From contig OY782875.1 in NCBI GenBank assembly GCA_963678565.1, positions 1,178,001 through 1,242,000 of the forward strand: a stretch of 64,000 bases of DNA, written 5' to 3'. Each line of letters starts with the position of its first letter. Positions within the stretch are counted from its first letter, which is position 1. A program made the position numbers and the translations under genes. This stretch comes from SKHV01 sp963678565 (lineage in GTDB: Bacteria > Bacteroidota > Bacteroidia > Bacteroidales > Prolixibacteraceae). This document shows positions 18,508 through 26,983 of this stretch, piece after piece. The notes under the pieces are model-generated. The model saw nothing but the letters and a program-made list of their open reading frames with translations, ran no database searches and had not been told where the DNA came from.

Positions 18508-18547
18508 ATAAGAAAAAGGTAGCCAATTGGCTACCTTTTTCTTATTT
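18506..18547. terminator. perfect 42-nt palindrome, bidirectional terminator
   Basis: Two 21-nt arms meet with no mismatch between bases 18526 and 18527 (core GGTAGCCAATTGGCTACC, flanked by A- and T-tracts). It overlaps the TAA stop of the PL11 lyase on the + strand and the TAA stop of the convergent gene on the - strand. Either strand reads stem-then-T-tract. Confidence 0.9.
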
Positions 18548-19018
18548 TCTAAGTATTTCAATATCCTGTTCAAAATCGAGTTGCATGTCTTCGTGTAGCG
18601 ATTCCAAAATCTTTTCGATTCGCTGAAATTGGCGAAGATATATATTCCCCAATACGGTGCCTTTTCGAAGTAATACGCCCGATTTTCTTAATTGTTTGCA
18701 AAAGTGAATTAACAATGTAATTTCTACTTCTTTTTTCCCTGCAAACTTTATGTGCTTTTGAGCTGTTTTTAAAGCTTTCCGAACGGTTTTTTTAGCGAGG
18801 TAAGTTCTTGATTTGTTTAAGGCTCTAAATTGTTCTTCTACTTCATTCTGAACTAATTGAATGTAGTTTCCCTGATCGTAAGAGTGAAACAATAAATAGT
18901 TAATAAGCTCTTTATTTTCAACTTTATACTTGGCCAGTCGTACAATTATTCCACGAAGTTCTTCTTCTGGTAAGTTTTTTATCTCCGATTTTAAGGCACT
19001 TAACGATTCAGTCTTCAT
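18542..19018 (-). CDS. conserved hypothetical protein, helical and basic
   Basis: 158 residues, rich in Lys, Glu and Leu and predicted mainly alpha-helical, with no signal peptide or membrane segment. I do not recognise a named family. The segment SRTYLAKKTVRKALKTAQKH (about 70-89) is strongly basic. The ATG at 19018 is supported by an exact TAnnTTTG promoter element 17 bp upstream (19035-19042). It is a monocistronic unit between the PL11 locus, with which it converges, and the DUF2795 gene. The stop codon lies within the palindromic terminator shared with the PL11 gene. A regulatory role for the pectin locus is not indicated. Confidence 0.7.
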   Translation of the reverse strand: MKTESLSALKSEIKNLPEEELRGIIVRLAKYKVENKELINYLLFHSYDQGNYIQLVQNEVEEQFRALNKSRTYLAKKTVRKALKTAQKHIKFAGKKEVEITLLIHFCKQLRKSGVLLRKGTVLGNIYLRQFQRIEKILESLHEDMQLDFEQDIEILRK

Positions 19019-19034
19019 ATTTCAGAAAGTTAAG

Positions 19035-19042
19035 CAAAAGTA
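19035..19042 (-). promoter_or_regulatory. Bacteroidota -7 element (TACTTTTG)
   Basis: An exact match to TAnnTTTG on the - strand, 17 bp before the ATG at 19018. A TTCG about 18 bp further upstream could serve as a weak -33 element. Confidence 0.5.
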
Positions 19043-19044
19043 GG

Positions 19045-19073
19045 GATAAAAAAATAGGGTCGAACTGACCCTA
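19045..19073 (-). terminator. terminator after the DUF2795 gene
   Basis: On the - strand TAGGGTC - AGTTC - GACCCTA is followed by a run of T, 20 bp after the stop of the DUF2795 gene. It lies directly upstream of the promoter for the next - strand gene and so separates the two units. Confidence 0.75.
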
Positions 19074-19092
19074 GATTTCTTTATAATATTCT

Positions 19093-19314
19093 TTAATATT
19101 CGTCTTCGTTAAAGAAGAAGTCATCTTTACTTGGATAATCTGGCCAAATATCTTCAATCGACTCATAAACCTCACCTTCATCTTCAATTTCCTGTAGATT
19201 TTCAATAACTTCTAGTGGGGCTCCTGATCTGATTCCATAGTCAATTAATTCATCTTTTGATGCAGGCCATGGGGCATCTTCAAGTTTCGAGGCTAATTCT
19301 AGTGTCCAATACAT
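19093..19314 (-). CDS. DUF2795 small acidic protein
   Basis: 73 residues. The start MYWTLELASKLEDAPWPAS and the following DELIDYGIRSGAPLEVIENL and EGEVYESIEDIWPDYP match the very conserved small DUF2795 protein found across Bacteroidota. It is strongly acidic, cytoplasmic and without transmembrane segments; its biochemical role is not known. Upstream on the - strand a TATATTCG (one mismatch to TAnnTTTG) lies about 35-40 bp from the ATG. It has its own terminator, so it is monocistronic. Confidence 0.85.
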   Translation of the reverse strand: MYWTLELASKLEDAPWPASKDELIDYGIRSGAPLEVIENLQEIEDEGEVYESIEDIWPDYPSKDDFFFNEDEY

Positions 19315-19481
19315 ACTATATTATTTATGTTGTATTTTTTTAGATTTTTTGCGAATATAGAAAATATTTTCTACTATCAAACTATTTATTTAATAAGTTT
19401 CTCGTAAGAAAAATTATTAACTTTTAATTGTAAAACGAAAAGGAGATTCCTTGGTTTTGTTCTGGTGTTTATTCCATGGAA

Positions 19482-20048
19482 TTAACTTTCTTTTTTAGGA
19501 ATCCAGAGAATTTCATCCTGCTTATCCAAAAAGTTAAAGTAACGCGATAGGGCAAACAAATAATCAGATAAACGATTAAGGAAAATCAGCAATCCTTTTT
19601 CAACTTCAATTTCAGTTTGTAAGGCAGTTGCACGTCGCTCAGCTCTTCGGCAAACGGTTCTTGCAATATGGGTTTGCGCGGCTAGGGTGTTTCCCCCCGG
19701 TAATATAAAATTACTGAGCTCAGGCAACGCAGCTTGCATACGGTCAATCTCTTTTTCCATTAAGTTAATCTCATCGCCCGATAATGGTAAGGTTTGATGC
19801 AGGTTCGATTTTGTTGTATCGGTGGCCAAATGCGATGCAATGATAAATAGCATGTGTTGTATTTTTTGTAAAACCTCATTGGTGGTAGTGTCTTGGTTTT
19901 GAGCAACCAATAGTCCAATCCATGAATTTAATTCGTCGACCGTTCCGTATGCCTCTAATCGATTGTCAAATTTTGAAACCCTTGTTCCGCCAATTAATCC
20001 AGAAGTTCCGTCATCGCCGGTTTTTGTATATATTTTAAAATCACTCAT
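19482..20048 (-). CDS. cob(I)alamin adenosyltransferase, PduO/MMAB type
   Basis: 188 residues when started at the ATG at 20048 (MSDFKIYTKTGDDGT). The frame is open further upstream, but those 40 residues have no family match and run into the recG promoter region, so this start is preferred. The enzyme transfers the adenosyl group of ATP to cob(I)alamin to make coenzyme B12. The ATP-binding N-terminal loop is YTKTGDDGTSGLIGGTRVSK (residues 7-26), and the family signatures RRAERRAT (134-141) and NRLSDYLF (158-165) are intact. The length fits the family. It is divergent from recG, with about 130 bp between the chosen starts. A B12-dependent mutase is not in this window. Confidence 0.93.
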   Translation of the reverse strand: MSDFKIYTKTGDDGTSGLIGGTRVSKFDNRLEAYGTVDELNSWIGLLVAQNQDTTTNEVLQKIQHMLFIIASHLATDTTKSNLHQTLPLSGDEINLMEKEIDRMQAALPELSNFILPGGNTLAAQTHIARTVCRRAERRATALQTEIEVEKGLLIFLNRLSDYLFALSRYFNFLDKQDEILWIPKKES

Positions 20049-20178
20049 CTTGTTGTTTTCTGTAAATGTACTATTCATTAACAAAAATACTTCAACTCTG
20101 TTCTGCATTTTAAAACACAATTTAAAATTCTGTTTTTTTGAAAAAATGGAAAGTTTATCTTTACACAACTAAGCAGTT

Positions 20179-22281
20179 ATGGTGTATTCAAAACTTTTTA
20201 CGCAGGATATCAAATTTTTAGCCGGAGTTGGTCCCAAAAGGGCCGAAATTCTGAAAAGTGAATTGGACATCGCTTCTTTTGGTGATATGCTCTACTATTT
20301 TCCTTATAAGTATGTCGATAGAACAAAATTTTACCGATGTAATGAAATCCGTGGAAATATGTCGCATGTACAAATCAAAGGGAAGATTACTTCCTTAGAG
20401 TCGGTTGGTGAAGGGCGCAAGCAACGTTTAACTGCAATGTTTTCCGATGGCACAGGAATTATTGAATTGATTTGGTTCAAAGGGATCAAATACGTTCAAA
20501 CGCAATTAAAGAGCGGGGGCGAGTTTATCGTTTTTGGAAAACCTACCGCTTTTAATGGACGCTACAATATTGTGCATCCCGAATTGGAAACTGTCGCCGA
20601 ACATCAATTGAATGTAGCAGGGAGTATTCAGGCTTTTTATATTACTTCTGAAAAAATGAAGCGGAGTTATCTTTCTTCAAAGGCGATTCTAAAAATTCAA
20701 AGCAACTTGCAATCTTCTTTAAAAGATGTTTATGAAACTTTCCCTGCTTGGTTTGTCGAGAAACTAAAGTTAATGTCATTAAAAGAGGCATTAAAAAATA
20801 TTCACTTTCCTGAAAATAATGAGCAATTAAAACGAGCGCAGTTTCGACTTAAATTTGAAGAGCTGTTTTACATTCAAATGAAATTGCTGAGTTTGCGATC
20901 TAAACGTTTAGAAAAATTTAAAGGACATGTATTTCAATCTATAGGCGATGTATTCAATCGTTTTTTTCATGAATGCATTCCTTTTGAATTAACAAATGCA
21001 CAGAAAAAGGTTTTACGCGAAATTAGAAAGGATGTGGGGAATGGACATCAAATGAATCGTTTGCTGCAAGGGGATGTTGGAAGCGGTAAAACTTTGGTTG
21101 CTTTAATGACTATGTTAATGGCAATCGATAACGGTACGCAGGCTTGTTTAATGGCACCTACCGAGATCTTGGCCAATCAGCATTTTAAAACAATTAGTGA
21201 GTTGTTAAAACCGTTGGGGCTTAATGTTGGGTTGCTTACCGGTTCTACCAAACAAAGGGCGCGTAAAGAATTGCACTCAGCCATAGAAGACGGATCGATG
21301 GAGATATTAATTGGTACGCATGCCTTAATTGAAAACAAAGTGAAATTTAAAAACTTAGGCATGGTGGTGGTTGATGAGCAACATCGTTTTGGGGTAGCAC
21401 AACGCGCTAAATTGTGGAACAAAAATACAATTCCACCGCATGTATTAGTAATGACGGCTACGCCAATTCCTCGAACACTTGCAATGACGCTTTATGGCGA
21501 TTTAGATGTGAGTGTTATTGATGAACTTCCTCCTGGAAGAAAACCCGTTAAAACAATTCATTATTTTGATAACAAACGGAAGCTTGTTTACGATTTTATT
21601 CGAAAGGAAATAAAAAGTGGACGACAGGCTTATATTGTTTATCCGCTTATTGAAGAGTCTGAAAAGTTAGATTATAAGAATCTTCAGGATGGCTACGAAA
21701 CCGTTAGAAAAGTTTTTCCTGAGTTTGAAATTGCCATGGTGCATGGCAAAATGAAACCAGCCGAAAAAGATGCAGAAATGATGCGATTTAAGAATAAAGG
21801 AGCTAATATTCTGGTTTCAACCACAGTAATCGAAGTTGGAGTTGATGTTCCAAATGCTTCTATTATGGTAATTGAAAGCTCTGAACGCTTTGGATTGTCG
21901 CAATTACATCAGTTACGTGGAAGAGTTGGGCGCGGTGCCGATCAGTCGTATTGTGTGTTGATGTCGTCGTATAAACTATCAAAGGAAAGTCAAATTCGAA
22001 TGAACACTATGGTTCGTACCACCGATGGTTTTGATATTGCCGAGACCGACTTGAAATTGAGAGGTCCGGGAGATATAGACGGAACCCAGCAAAGCGGAGT
22101 CGGTTTTAATCTCAAAATATCAAATCTTGGACGTGACGGCGAAATTCTTCAGTTTGCCCGAAATATTGCGCAGGAAATCATGAAAGAAGATCCACTACTA
22201 CAGTACGATAAGCACCGAATTTTTAGTCGTGAGCTTAAAAAAATGAAACAAACCACTTTTAATTGGAGTGTAATTAGTTAA
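20179..22281 (+). CDS. recG: ATP-dependent DNA helicase RecG
   Basis: 700 residues, the usual RecG length. An N-terminal wedge/OB-type domain (GVGPKRAEILKSELDI, about 14-29; VQIKGKITSLESVGEG) is followed by the superfamily 2 helicase core. The core shows Walker A GDVGSGKT at 298-305, motif II DEQH at about 399-402, motif III MTATPIPRT, and motif VI QLRGRVGRG. RecG remodels stalled replication forks and Holliday junctions. The C-terminal stretch FDIAETDLKLRGPGDIDGT is typical. It is divergent from the adenosyltransferase gene and followed by a 62-bp gap before the DUF6807 gene. Confidence 0.97.
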   Translation: MVYSKLFTQDIKFLAGVGPKRAEILKSELDIASFGDMLYYFPYKYVDRTKFYRCNEIRGNMSHVQIKGKITSLESVGEGRKQRLTAMFSDGTGIIELIWFKGIKYVQTQLKSGGEFIVFGKPTAFNGRYNIVHPELETVAEHQLNVAGSIQAFYITSEKMKRSYLSSKAILKIQSNLQSSLKDVYETFPAWFVEKLKLMSLKEALKNIHFPENNEQLKRAQFRLKFEELFYIQMKLLSLRSKRLEKFKGHVFQSIGDVFNRFFHECIPFELTNAQKKVLREIRKDVGNGHQMNRLLQGDVGSGKTLVALMTMLMAIDNGTQACLMAPTEILANQHFKTISELLKPLGLNVGLLTGSTKQRARKELHSAIEDGSMEILIGTHALIENKVKFKNLGMVVVDEQHRFGVAQRAKLWNKNTIPPHVLVMTATPIPRTLAMTLYGDLDVSVIDELPPGRKPVKTIHYFDNKRKLVYDFIRKEIKSGRQAYIVYPLIEESEKLDYKNLQDGYETVRKVFPEFEIAMVHGKMKPAEKDAEMMRFKNKGANILVSTTVIEVGVDVPNASIMVIESSERFGLSQLHQLRGRVGRGADQSYCVLMSSYKLSKESQIRMNTMVRTTDGFDIAETDLKLRGPGDIDGTQQSGVGFNLKISNLGRDGEILQFARNIAQEIMKEDPLLQYDKHRIFSRELKKMKQTTFNWSVIS

Positions 22282-22343
22282 TTTCAATAAAACTTTTTCA
22301 TTTTTGTAGCAACTATATCTACTAAATATTTAAACTACCGAAT

Positions 22344-23273
22344 ATGAAACGCTTTTTAACGATCGTTTTTGTTTCAATCGTTATTGTCGGGAATAGCCAA
22401 AAAATTCATTTCAAAAGAGCAAATGGTGGATTTTGGGTGATGGAAGACGAAGATGAAGTGATGTTTTTTCAACGGAATGAAAATGATTCAATAACTGGTT
22501 TAGCCAGAAATAATTATTTCCACCCGGTATATGATTTAAACGGACAAGTTATTACAGAAGACTTCCCAGTAGATCATCCACATCATCGAGGACTTTTTTG
22601 GGCTTGGCATGAATTACGCCTTGATGGAGAGAAAGTAGCAGATCAGTGGGATATTGATAATTTTAAGCAGAAGATCACAAATGTTGAATTTCAACGAGGT
22701 AGGGAAAATCAGGGATACTTTAATTATCAATCTGTTTGGTATGCCGACGAGTCTGAACCGATAAAGTTAATTCAAGAGAATACCTTTGTTACCATTTATC
22801 CCAGTAATAGTAACTATCGTAGAATAGATTTTGAGATTGGTTTTCGTGCTTTAACCTATAATTTGAAATTAGGTGGAGAGCAAAAGAAAAAGGGATACAG
22901 TGGATTTTCATTGCGGATGAAAACCGACAGAGACACCGAGTTTAGAGATAAGAATGGATTAATTAAACCGCAGAATACAGGTATTGATGCCGGAAATTAT
23001 ATCGATATCACTAATAAGAACATGAATTTTGGAGTAACAATTATTGCTTGGCCTGGTAATCCAAAACCATATAATTGGATATTAAGACAAAAAGAAAGTA
23101 TGCAAAATTGTGCTTGGCCTGGCAATATTTTAGTTGATATTCCAGTGGATAAGCAAATTGTTTTGCGTTACTCAATTTTCATTCATAATGGAAATGTTAA
23201 GAAAGTACCAATAATACCAACTTTGAATGATTTAGTAACAATTAACAAGCAACTTGAGCAAATGAAAAAATAA
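22344..23273 (+). CDS. DUF6807 (PmoA-like) secreted protein
   Basis: 309 residues with an N-terminal signal peptide (MKRFLTIVFVSIVIVGNSQ). The body has hallmarks of the DUF6807 family, often labelled PmoA: NNYFHPVYDLNGQVITEDFP and DHPHHRGLFWAWHELRLDG (about 52-93), with a conserved His-rich stretch HPHHRG, and NCAWPGNILVDIP near the end. The PmoA label is misleading, since no methane monooxygenase is implied; members are common in polysaccharide-degrading Bacteroidota and may bind or process sugars. The TAA stop overlaps the ATG of the CLC gene by one base (TAATG), so the two are translationally coupled. Function is unassigned. Confidence 0.8.
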   Translation: MKRFLTIVFVSIVIVGNSQKIHFKRANGGFWVMEDEDEVMFFQRNENDSITGLARNNYFHPVYDLNGQVITEDFPVDHPHHRGLFWAWHELRLDGEKVADQWDIDNFKQKITNVEFQRGRENQGYFNYQSVWYADESEPIKLIQENTFVTIYPSNSNYRRIDFEIGFRALTYNLKLGGEQKKKGYSGFSLRMKTDRDTEFRDKNGLIKPQNTGIDAGNYIDITNKNMNFGVTIIAWPGNPKPYNWILRQKESMQNCAWPGNILVDIPVDKQIVLRYSIFIHNGNVKKVPIIPTLNDLVTINKQLEQMKK

Positions 23274-24556
23274 TGGTGCGAAACTACATCCAATCAAATA
23301 CATTTTATAAAAAGTATCCTTCCATTATATTTATTGCGAAGTGGCTTTTCATTGCAGTTATTATTGGAATTATTGTAGGTTCGGCTTCTGCCTTTTTTTT
23401 GGCTTCGTTACATAAAGCCGAAGCTGTTCGGGAATCAAATCATTGGCTTATTTGGCTGTTACCCATTGCAGGTATGGGGATAGGTTTGCTTTATCATTAT
23501 TATGGTAAAAATAGCGAAGCAGGTAATAATTTGTTAATTGATCGAGCAATTCATCCGCAGCATGAGCGCATTCCTTTAAGAATGGCTCCTTTGGTTTTGG
23601 TTGGTACAATTGCTACTCATTTATTTGGTGGATCAGCAGGACGAGAGGGTACGGCTTTGCAAATGGCTGGCTCATTATCTGACCAATTAACCAAACCTTT
23701 TAAACTGAATTATTCCGACAGAAAAATTTTAATTATTGCTGCAATTGCTGCCGGTTTTGGCTCTGTTTTTGGAACTCCGTTAGCAGGGGCGATTTTTGGT
23801 TTAGAAGTAATTGTAATAGGAAAAGTAAAATACGATGCGATTTATCCTGCTTTTGTTGCTTCAATATTAGCCGACCATGTAACCAAGTTGTGGGGCGTAC
23901 ATCATACTGAATATAGTATCGATTTGGTTCCTTCCGTTTCTACGGTGAATATTGTATACAGTATTATAGCTGGTGTGGTATTTGGATTGGTTGCTGCTAC
24001 TTTTAGTAAGCTGAATCATTCTATCGGAAAGTTCTTTAAAAGATATGTTAAGTACCCTCCGTTAAGGCCATTTGTAGGAGGTGCAATAGTAGCACTTGCC
24101 GTATTTGCAATTGGTACCACCAAATATATTGGTTTGGGTGTTCCTTTTATCGAAGAGTCGTTTCATGAGAAAATGAATGTTTATGATTTTGCAATGAAGT
24201 TGGTTTTTACAGCTGTAACTCTGGGGGCTGGTTTTAAAGGGGGAGAGGTAACTCCATTGTTTTATATTGGTGCCACTTGTGGAAATGCACTTTCAACATT
24301 TCTTCCTTTACCGATGGGCTTATTGTCGGGCATGGGGTTTGTCGCTGTTTTTGCCGGTGCCACTAATACACCTTTGGCATGTACAATTATGGCAATAGAG
24401 TTATTCGGAATTGAAAGTGGAATTTATGTAGCAATTGCCTGCGTAGTTGCTTATTTGATGTCGGGAAATACCAGTATTTATAACGGTCAGTTTATTGGTC
24501 AACCAAAGCATATTTTATTTGGAAGCTATTCCGGAAAACAAATTAAGGATGTTTAA
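23273..24556 (+). CDS. CLC-family antiporter, CLC-F (fluoride/proton) type
   Basis: 427 residues with about ten hydrophobic helices, an inner-membrane protein. It is a CLC protein by GREG at 123-126 (E125 aligns with the gating glutamate) and by GFGSVFGTPLAGAIFGLEV. Features point to the fluoride-exporting CLC-F branch rather than the chloride branch: AGNNLLID at 83-90 in place of GSGIP, GSAGREGTALQM (GREGT instead of GREGP), and GGEVTPLF at 323-330, carrying the Glu and Thr known from the CLC-F family. CLC-F proteins expel fluoride in exchange for protons. No fluoride riboswitch was seen in the 62 bp upstream of the two-gene unit. The chloride or fluoride choice is inference from motifs. Confidence 0.85.
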   Translation: MVRNYIQSNTFYKKYPSIIFIAKWLFIAVIIGIIVGSASAFFLASLHKAEAVRESNHWLIWLLPIAGMGIGLLYHYYGKNSEAGNNLLIDRAIHPQHERIPLRMAPLVLVGTIATHLFGGSAGREGTALQMAGSLSDQLTKPFKLNYSDRKILIIAAIAAGFGSVFGTPLAGAIFGLEVIVIGKVKYDAIYPAFVASILADHVTKLWGVHHTEYSIDLVPSVSTVNIVYSIIAGVVFGLVAATFSKLNHSIGKFFKRYVKYPPLRPFVGGAIVALAVFAIGTTKYIGLGVPFIEESFHEKMNVYDFAMKLVFTAVTLGAGFKGGEVTPLFYIGATCGNALSTFLPLPMGLLSGMGFVAVFAGATNTPLACTIMAIELFGIESGIYVAIACVVAYLMSGNTSIYNGQFIGQPKHILFGSYSGKQIKDV

Positions 24557-24963
24557 TTCAATTGATTTCCCTTAATTAAATCTTCTAAGGTGTGAGAATT
24601 AAAATGATCATAAATTACCGTATTTAAACTTTGCCAGAAATCTTTTGTTTCACACTCTTTCTCACGATCACAACAATTTCCATCGTTTAAACAATCAATA
24701 ACTGAAATAATATCGAATGCGTTATGTATGTCGAGTAAGGTTATTTCTTTTGCAGGACGAGTGAGGATGTAACCACTTTTACGACCATTAGCATTAGTTA
24801 CTAAACCGGCTACTTTTAATGCGCTTATAATATGATCAAGGTATTTATTTGAGATGTTTTGTTTGCTTGCAATATCTTTTTGGAATACACCTTCTCCGTT
24901 ATTCGATTTTGCAATTTCAATCATTGCTCGCATTCCATATCTAACTTTGGTGCTAAATTTCAT
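24553..24963 (-). CDS. Rrf2-family transcriptional regulator, probable Fe-S type
   Basis: 136 residues. An N-terminal winged helix (MKFSTKVRYGMRAMIEIA; IASKQNISNKYLDHIISAL, about 31-49) and the basic wing NANGRKSGYILTRPAKEI are typical of Rrf2. Cysteines C91, C97, C98 and C104 (CLNDGNCCDREKEC) align with the three [2Fe-2S] ligand cysteines of IscR, so the protein probably senses Fe-S status, redox or NO. Its stop codon shares three bases with the stop of the convergent CLC gene. It is a single-gene unit; an exact TATTTTTG element lies on the - strand about 36 bp upstream. The target genes are not evident here. Confidence 0.9.
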   Translation of the reverse strand: MKFSTKVRYGMRAMIEIAKSNNGEGVFQKDIASKQNISNKYLDHIISALKVAGLVTNANGRKSGYILTRPAKEITLLDIHNAFDIISVIDCLNDGNCCDREKECETKDFWQSLNTVIYDHFNSHTLEDLIKGNQLN

Positions 24964-25005
24964 TGTTGATCTTTTTTCGGATTGTTTTTGTAGAACAACA
25001 AAAAT

Positions 25006-25037
25006 AAAAAATCCCGACAGATTTCTATCGGGATTTT
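25006..25037 (-). terminator. terminator downstream of typA
   Basis: The - strand reads AAAATCCCGA - 11-nt loop - TCGGGATTTT followed by further T residues, 8 bp past the typA stop. The T-tract overlaps the promoter region of the Rrf2 gene. Confidence 0.85.
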
Positions 25038-25044
25038 ATAAAGT

Positions 25045-26838
25045 TTATTTTTTTGATCTTTTTCGATCGTGTTCTTTCAAATAAATTTTTCGAAGTCTGA
25101 TTGATGCTGGAGTAACTTCAACATATTCATCGTCTTGAATATATTCTAAAGCTTCTTCTAAACTGAATACAATTGGTGGTGCTAATTTTGCTTTGTCATC
25201 TGATCCAGAGGCTCTCATATTGGTCAGCTTCTTTCCTTTGGTGACATTAATTGTTAAATCATCATCTTTTGTGTTTTCACCAATTACCATTCCTTCGTAA
25301 ACTTCGTCTCCTGGCTTTACAAAGAATCTACCGCGATCTTGTAATTTATCAATTGCATAGGCAATAGCAGTTCCGTTCTCGAGGCTAATTAATGAACCGT
25401 TCAAACGTTTTTCAATTGGGCCTTTGTAAGGCTGGAATTCGATGAATCGGTGCGACATAATTGCTTCACCGGCTGTTGCAGTTAAGACATTATTTCTTAA
25501 ACCAATAATACCACGTGAAGGAATTTCAAACTCTAGCACAGTACGATCTTCTTTACGTTCCATGGTTTTCATTTCACCTTTTCGGCGAGTAACCAATTCA
25601 ATTACTTTTCCAGAATAATCATCTAAAACATCAACCGTTAGTTCTTCAACAGGTTCGTGTTTTTTACCGTCGATTTCTTTAATGATTACTTGTGGTTGAC
25701 CAACTTGTAATTCATAACCTTCGCGACGCATGGTCTCAATTAAAACCGATAAATGCAGGACACCTCGACCATAAACATTCCAAGCATCGGCACTTCCGGT
25801 TTCTTCAACACGCAATGCTAAGTTTTTCTCAAGCTCGCGAGTTAATCGATCGAATATATGACGAGAGGTTACTAATTTTCCTTCTTTTCCGAAAAATGGA
25901 GAGTTGTTAATTGTAAACAACATACTCATTGTTGGCTCATCAATTGCAATTGTTGGAAGTGGTTCTGGATTTTCTAAATCAGCAATTGTATCACCAATTT
26001 CAAAATTATCAATTCCAATTAGTGCACAAATATCACCTGCTTCAACATGGTCTACTTTCAATCGACCTAAACCTTCAAAAGTATTTAATTCTTTTACTTT
26101 GGTACGTTTTATAGAACCATCGCGATGACACAGGCTCACTTGTTGTCCTTCTTTTAATGTTCCTCGTTGTAAACGACCTATAGCAATACGACCTACGTAA
26201 GGAGAATGATCAATAGAAGTTATTAAAAGTTGAGTATTTCCTTTTTCAATTTCAGGCTCTTCAATATTTTCTAGGATACAATCGAATAACGATTCGATAC
26301 TATCCGTCTTTATGTCAATATCATCTGTCATCCAACCCTCTTTTGCTGAACCATAAATGGTTGGAAAGTCCAACTGTTCTTCGGTAGCGTTTAGGTTGAA
26401 CATTAAATCAAAAACCATTTCGTGAACTTCTTCAGGGCGACAATTTGGCTTATCTACCTTGTTGATTACAACAATTGGTTTTTTTCCTAATTCAATTGCT
26501 TTTTGAAGTACAAATCGAGTTTGTGGCATTGGGCCTTCAAAGGCATCTACCAAAAGAAGAACACCATCAGCCATATTTAAAACACGTTCAACTTCACCTC
26601 CAAAGTCGGCGTGACCCGGAGTATCAATTACGTTAATTTTTGTGTCTTTATATCGAACTGAAACGTTTTTTGAAAGGATGGTAATACCTCGTTCTTTTTC
26701 AAGGTCATTGCTATCCATGATCAACTCCCCAGGAGTTTCATGATCTTTAAATAACTGCCCTGCTACTAACATCTTGTCAACCAGTGTTGTTTTTCCATGA
26801 TCGACGTGGGCAATAATTGCAATATTTCTAATTTTCAT
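25045..26838 (-). CDS. typA: ribosome-associated GTPase TypA/BipA
   Basis: 597 residues, the expected length. The GTPase domain has AHVDHGKTTL (10-19), a switch I RGIT motif (EKERGITIL), DTPGHADF and NKVDKP. EF-G-like domains II, III and V and the BipA-specific C-terminal domain follow (NMRASGSDDK; the C-terminus is KEHDRKRSKK). TypA binds ribosomes and supports 50S assembly and stress or cold adaptation. An exact TACCTTTG -7 element lies 21 bp upstream of the ATG, and a strong terminator follows, so the gene is monocistronic. Confidence 0.97.
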   Translation of the reverse strand: MKIRNIAIIAHVDHGKTTLVDKMLVAGQLFKDHETPGELIMDSNDLEKERGITILSKNVSVRYKDTKINVIDTPGHADFGGEVERVLNMADGVLLLVDAFEGPMPQTRFVLQKAIELGKKPIVVINKVDKPNCRPEEVHEMVFDLMFNLNATEEQLDFPTIYGSAKEGWMTDDIDIKTDSIESLFDCILENIEEPEIEKGNTQLLITSIDHSPYVGRIAIGRLQRGTLKEGQQVSLCHRDGSIKRTKVKELNTFEGLGRLKVDHVEAGDICALIGIDNFEIGDTIADLENPEPLPTIAIDEPTMSMLFTINNSPFFGKEGKLVTSRHIFDRLTRELEKNLALRVEETGSADAWNVYGRGVLHLSVLIETMRREGYELQVGQPQVIIKEIDGKKHEPVEELTVDVLDDYSGKVIELVTRRKGEMKTMERKEDRTVLEFEIPSRGIIGLRNNVLTATAGEAIMSHRFIEFQPYKGPIEKRLNGSLISLENGTAIAYAIDKLQDRGRFFVKPGDEVYEGMVIGENTKDDDLTINVTKGKKLTNMRASGSDDKAKLAPPIVFSLEEALEYIQDDEYVEVTPASIRLRKIYLKEHDRKRSKK

Positions 26839-26859
26839 GCACTATTTTTTAAGAATGCG

Positions 26860-26867
26860 CAAAGGTA
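26860..26867 (-). promoter_or_regulatory. Bacteroidota -7 element of typA (TACCTTTG)
   Basis: An exact TAnnTTTG match on the - strand, 21 bp from the typA ATG. A TTTG lies 23 bp further upstream as a possible -33 element. Confidence 0.55.
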
Positions 26868-26894
26868 ACCCTTTTTACAATAGTAAATTGCAAA

Positions 26895-26918
26895 GAGGGT
26901 TATAAAATAAAAACCCTC
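26895..26918 (-). terminator. possible terminator after the outer-membrane barrel gene
   Basis: GAGGGTT and AACCCTC arms enclose a 10-nt AT loop in the 145-bp gap between the barrel gene and typA. The T-tract is short, so termination strength is uncertain. A wider pair, AACCCTTTT / AAAAGGGTT (26867-26875 and 26953-26961), encloses it. Confidence 0.5.
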
Positions 26919-26983
26919 TTATTAAACAATGCAAATTTAACACTGTATAATAAAAGGGTTTCTAAATGACTTGCTGAGCGAGT

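Noticed and set aside
20049..20168. Upstream extension of the cobalamin adenosyltransferase by 40 residues
   Set aside because: It does not match the family and covers the divergent recG promoter region.
22282..22343. Possible fluoride riboswitch ahead of the DUF6807/CLC-F unit
   Set aside because: The 62-bp gap lacks the conserved fluoride riboswitch core; it is AT-rich and unstructured.
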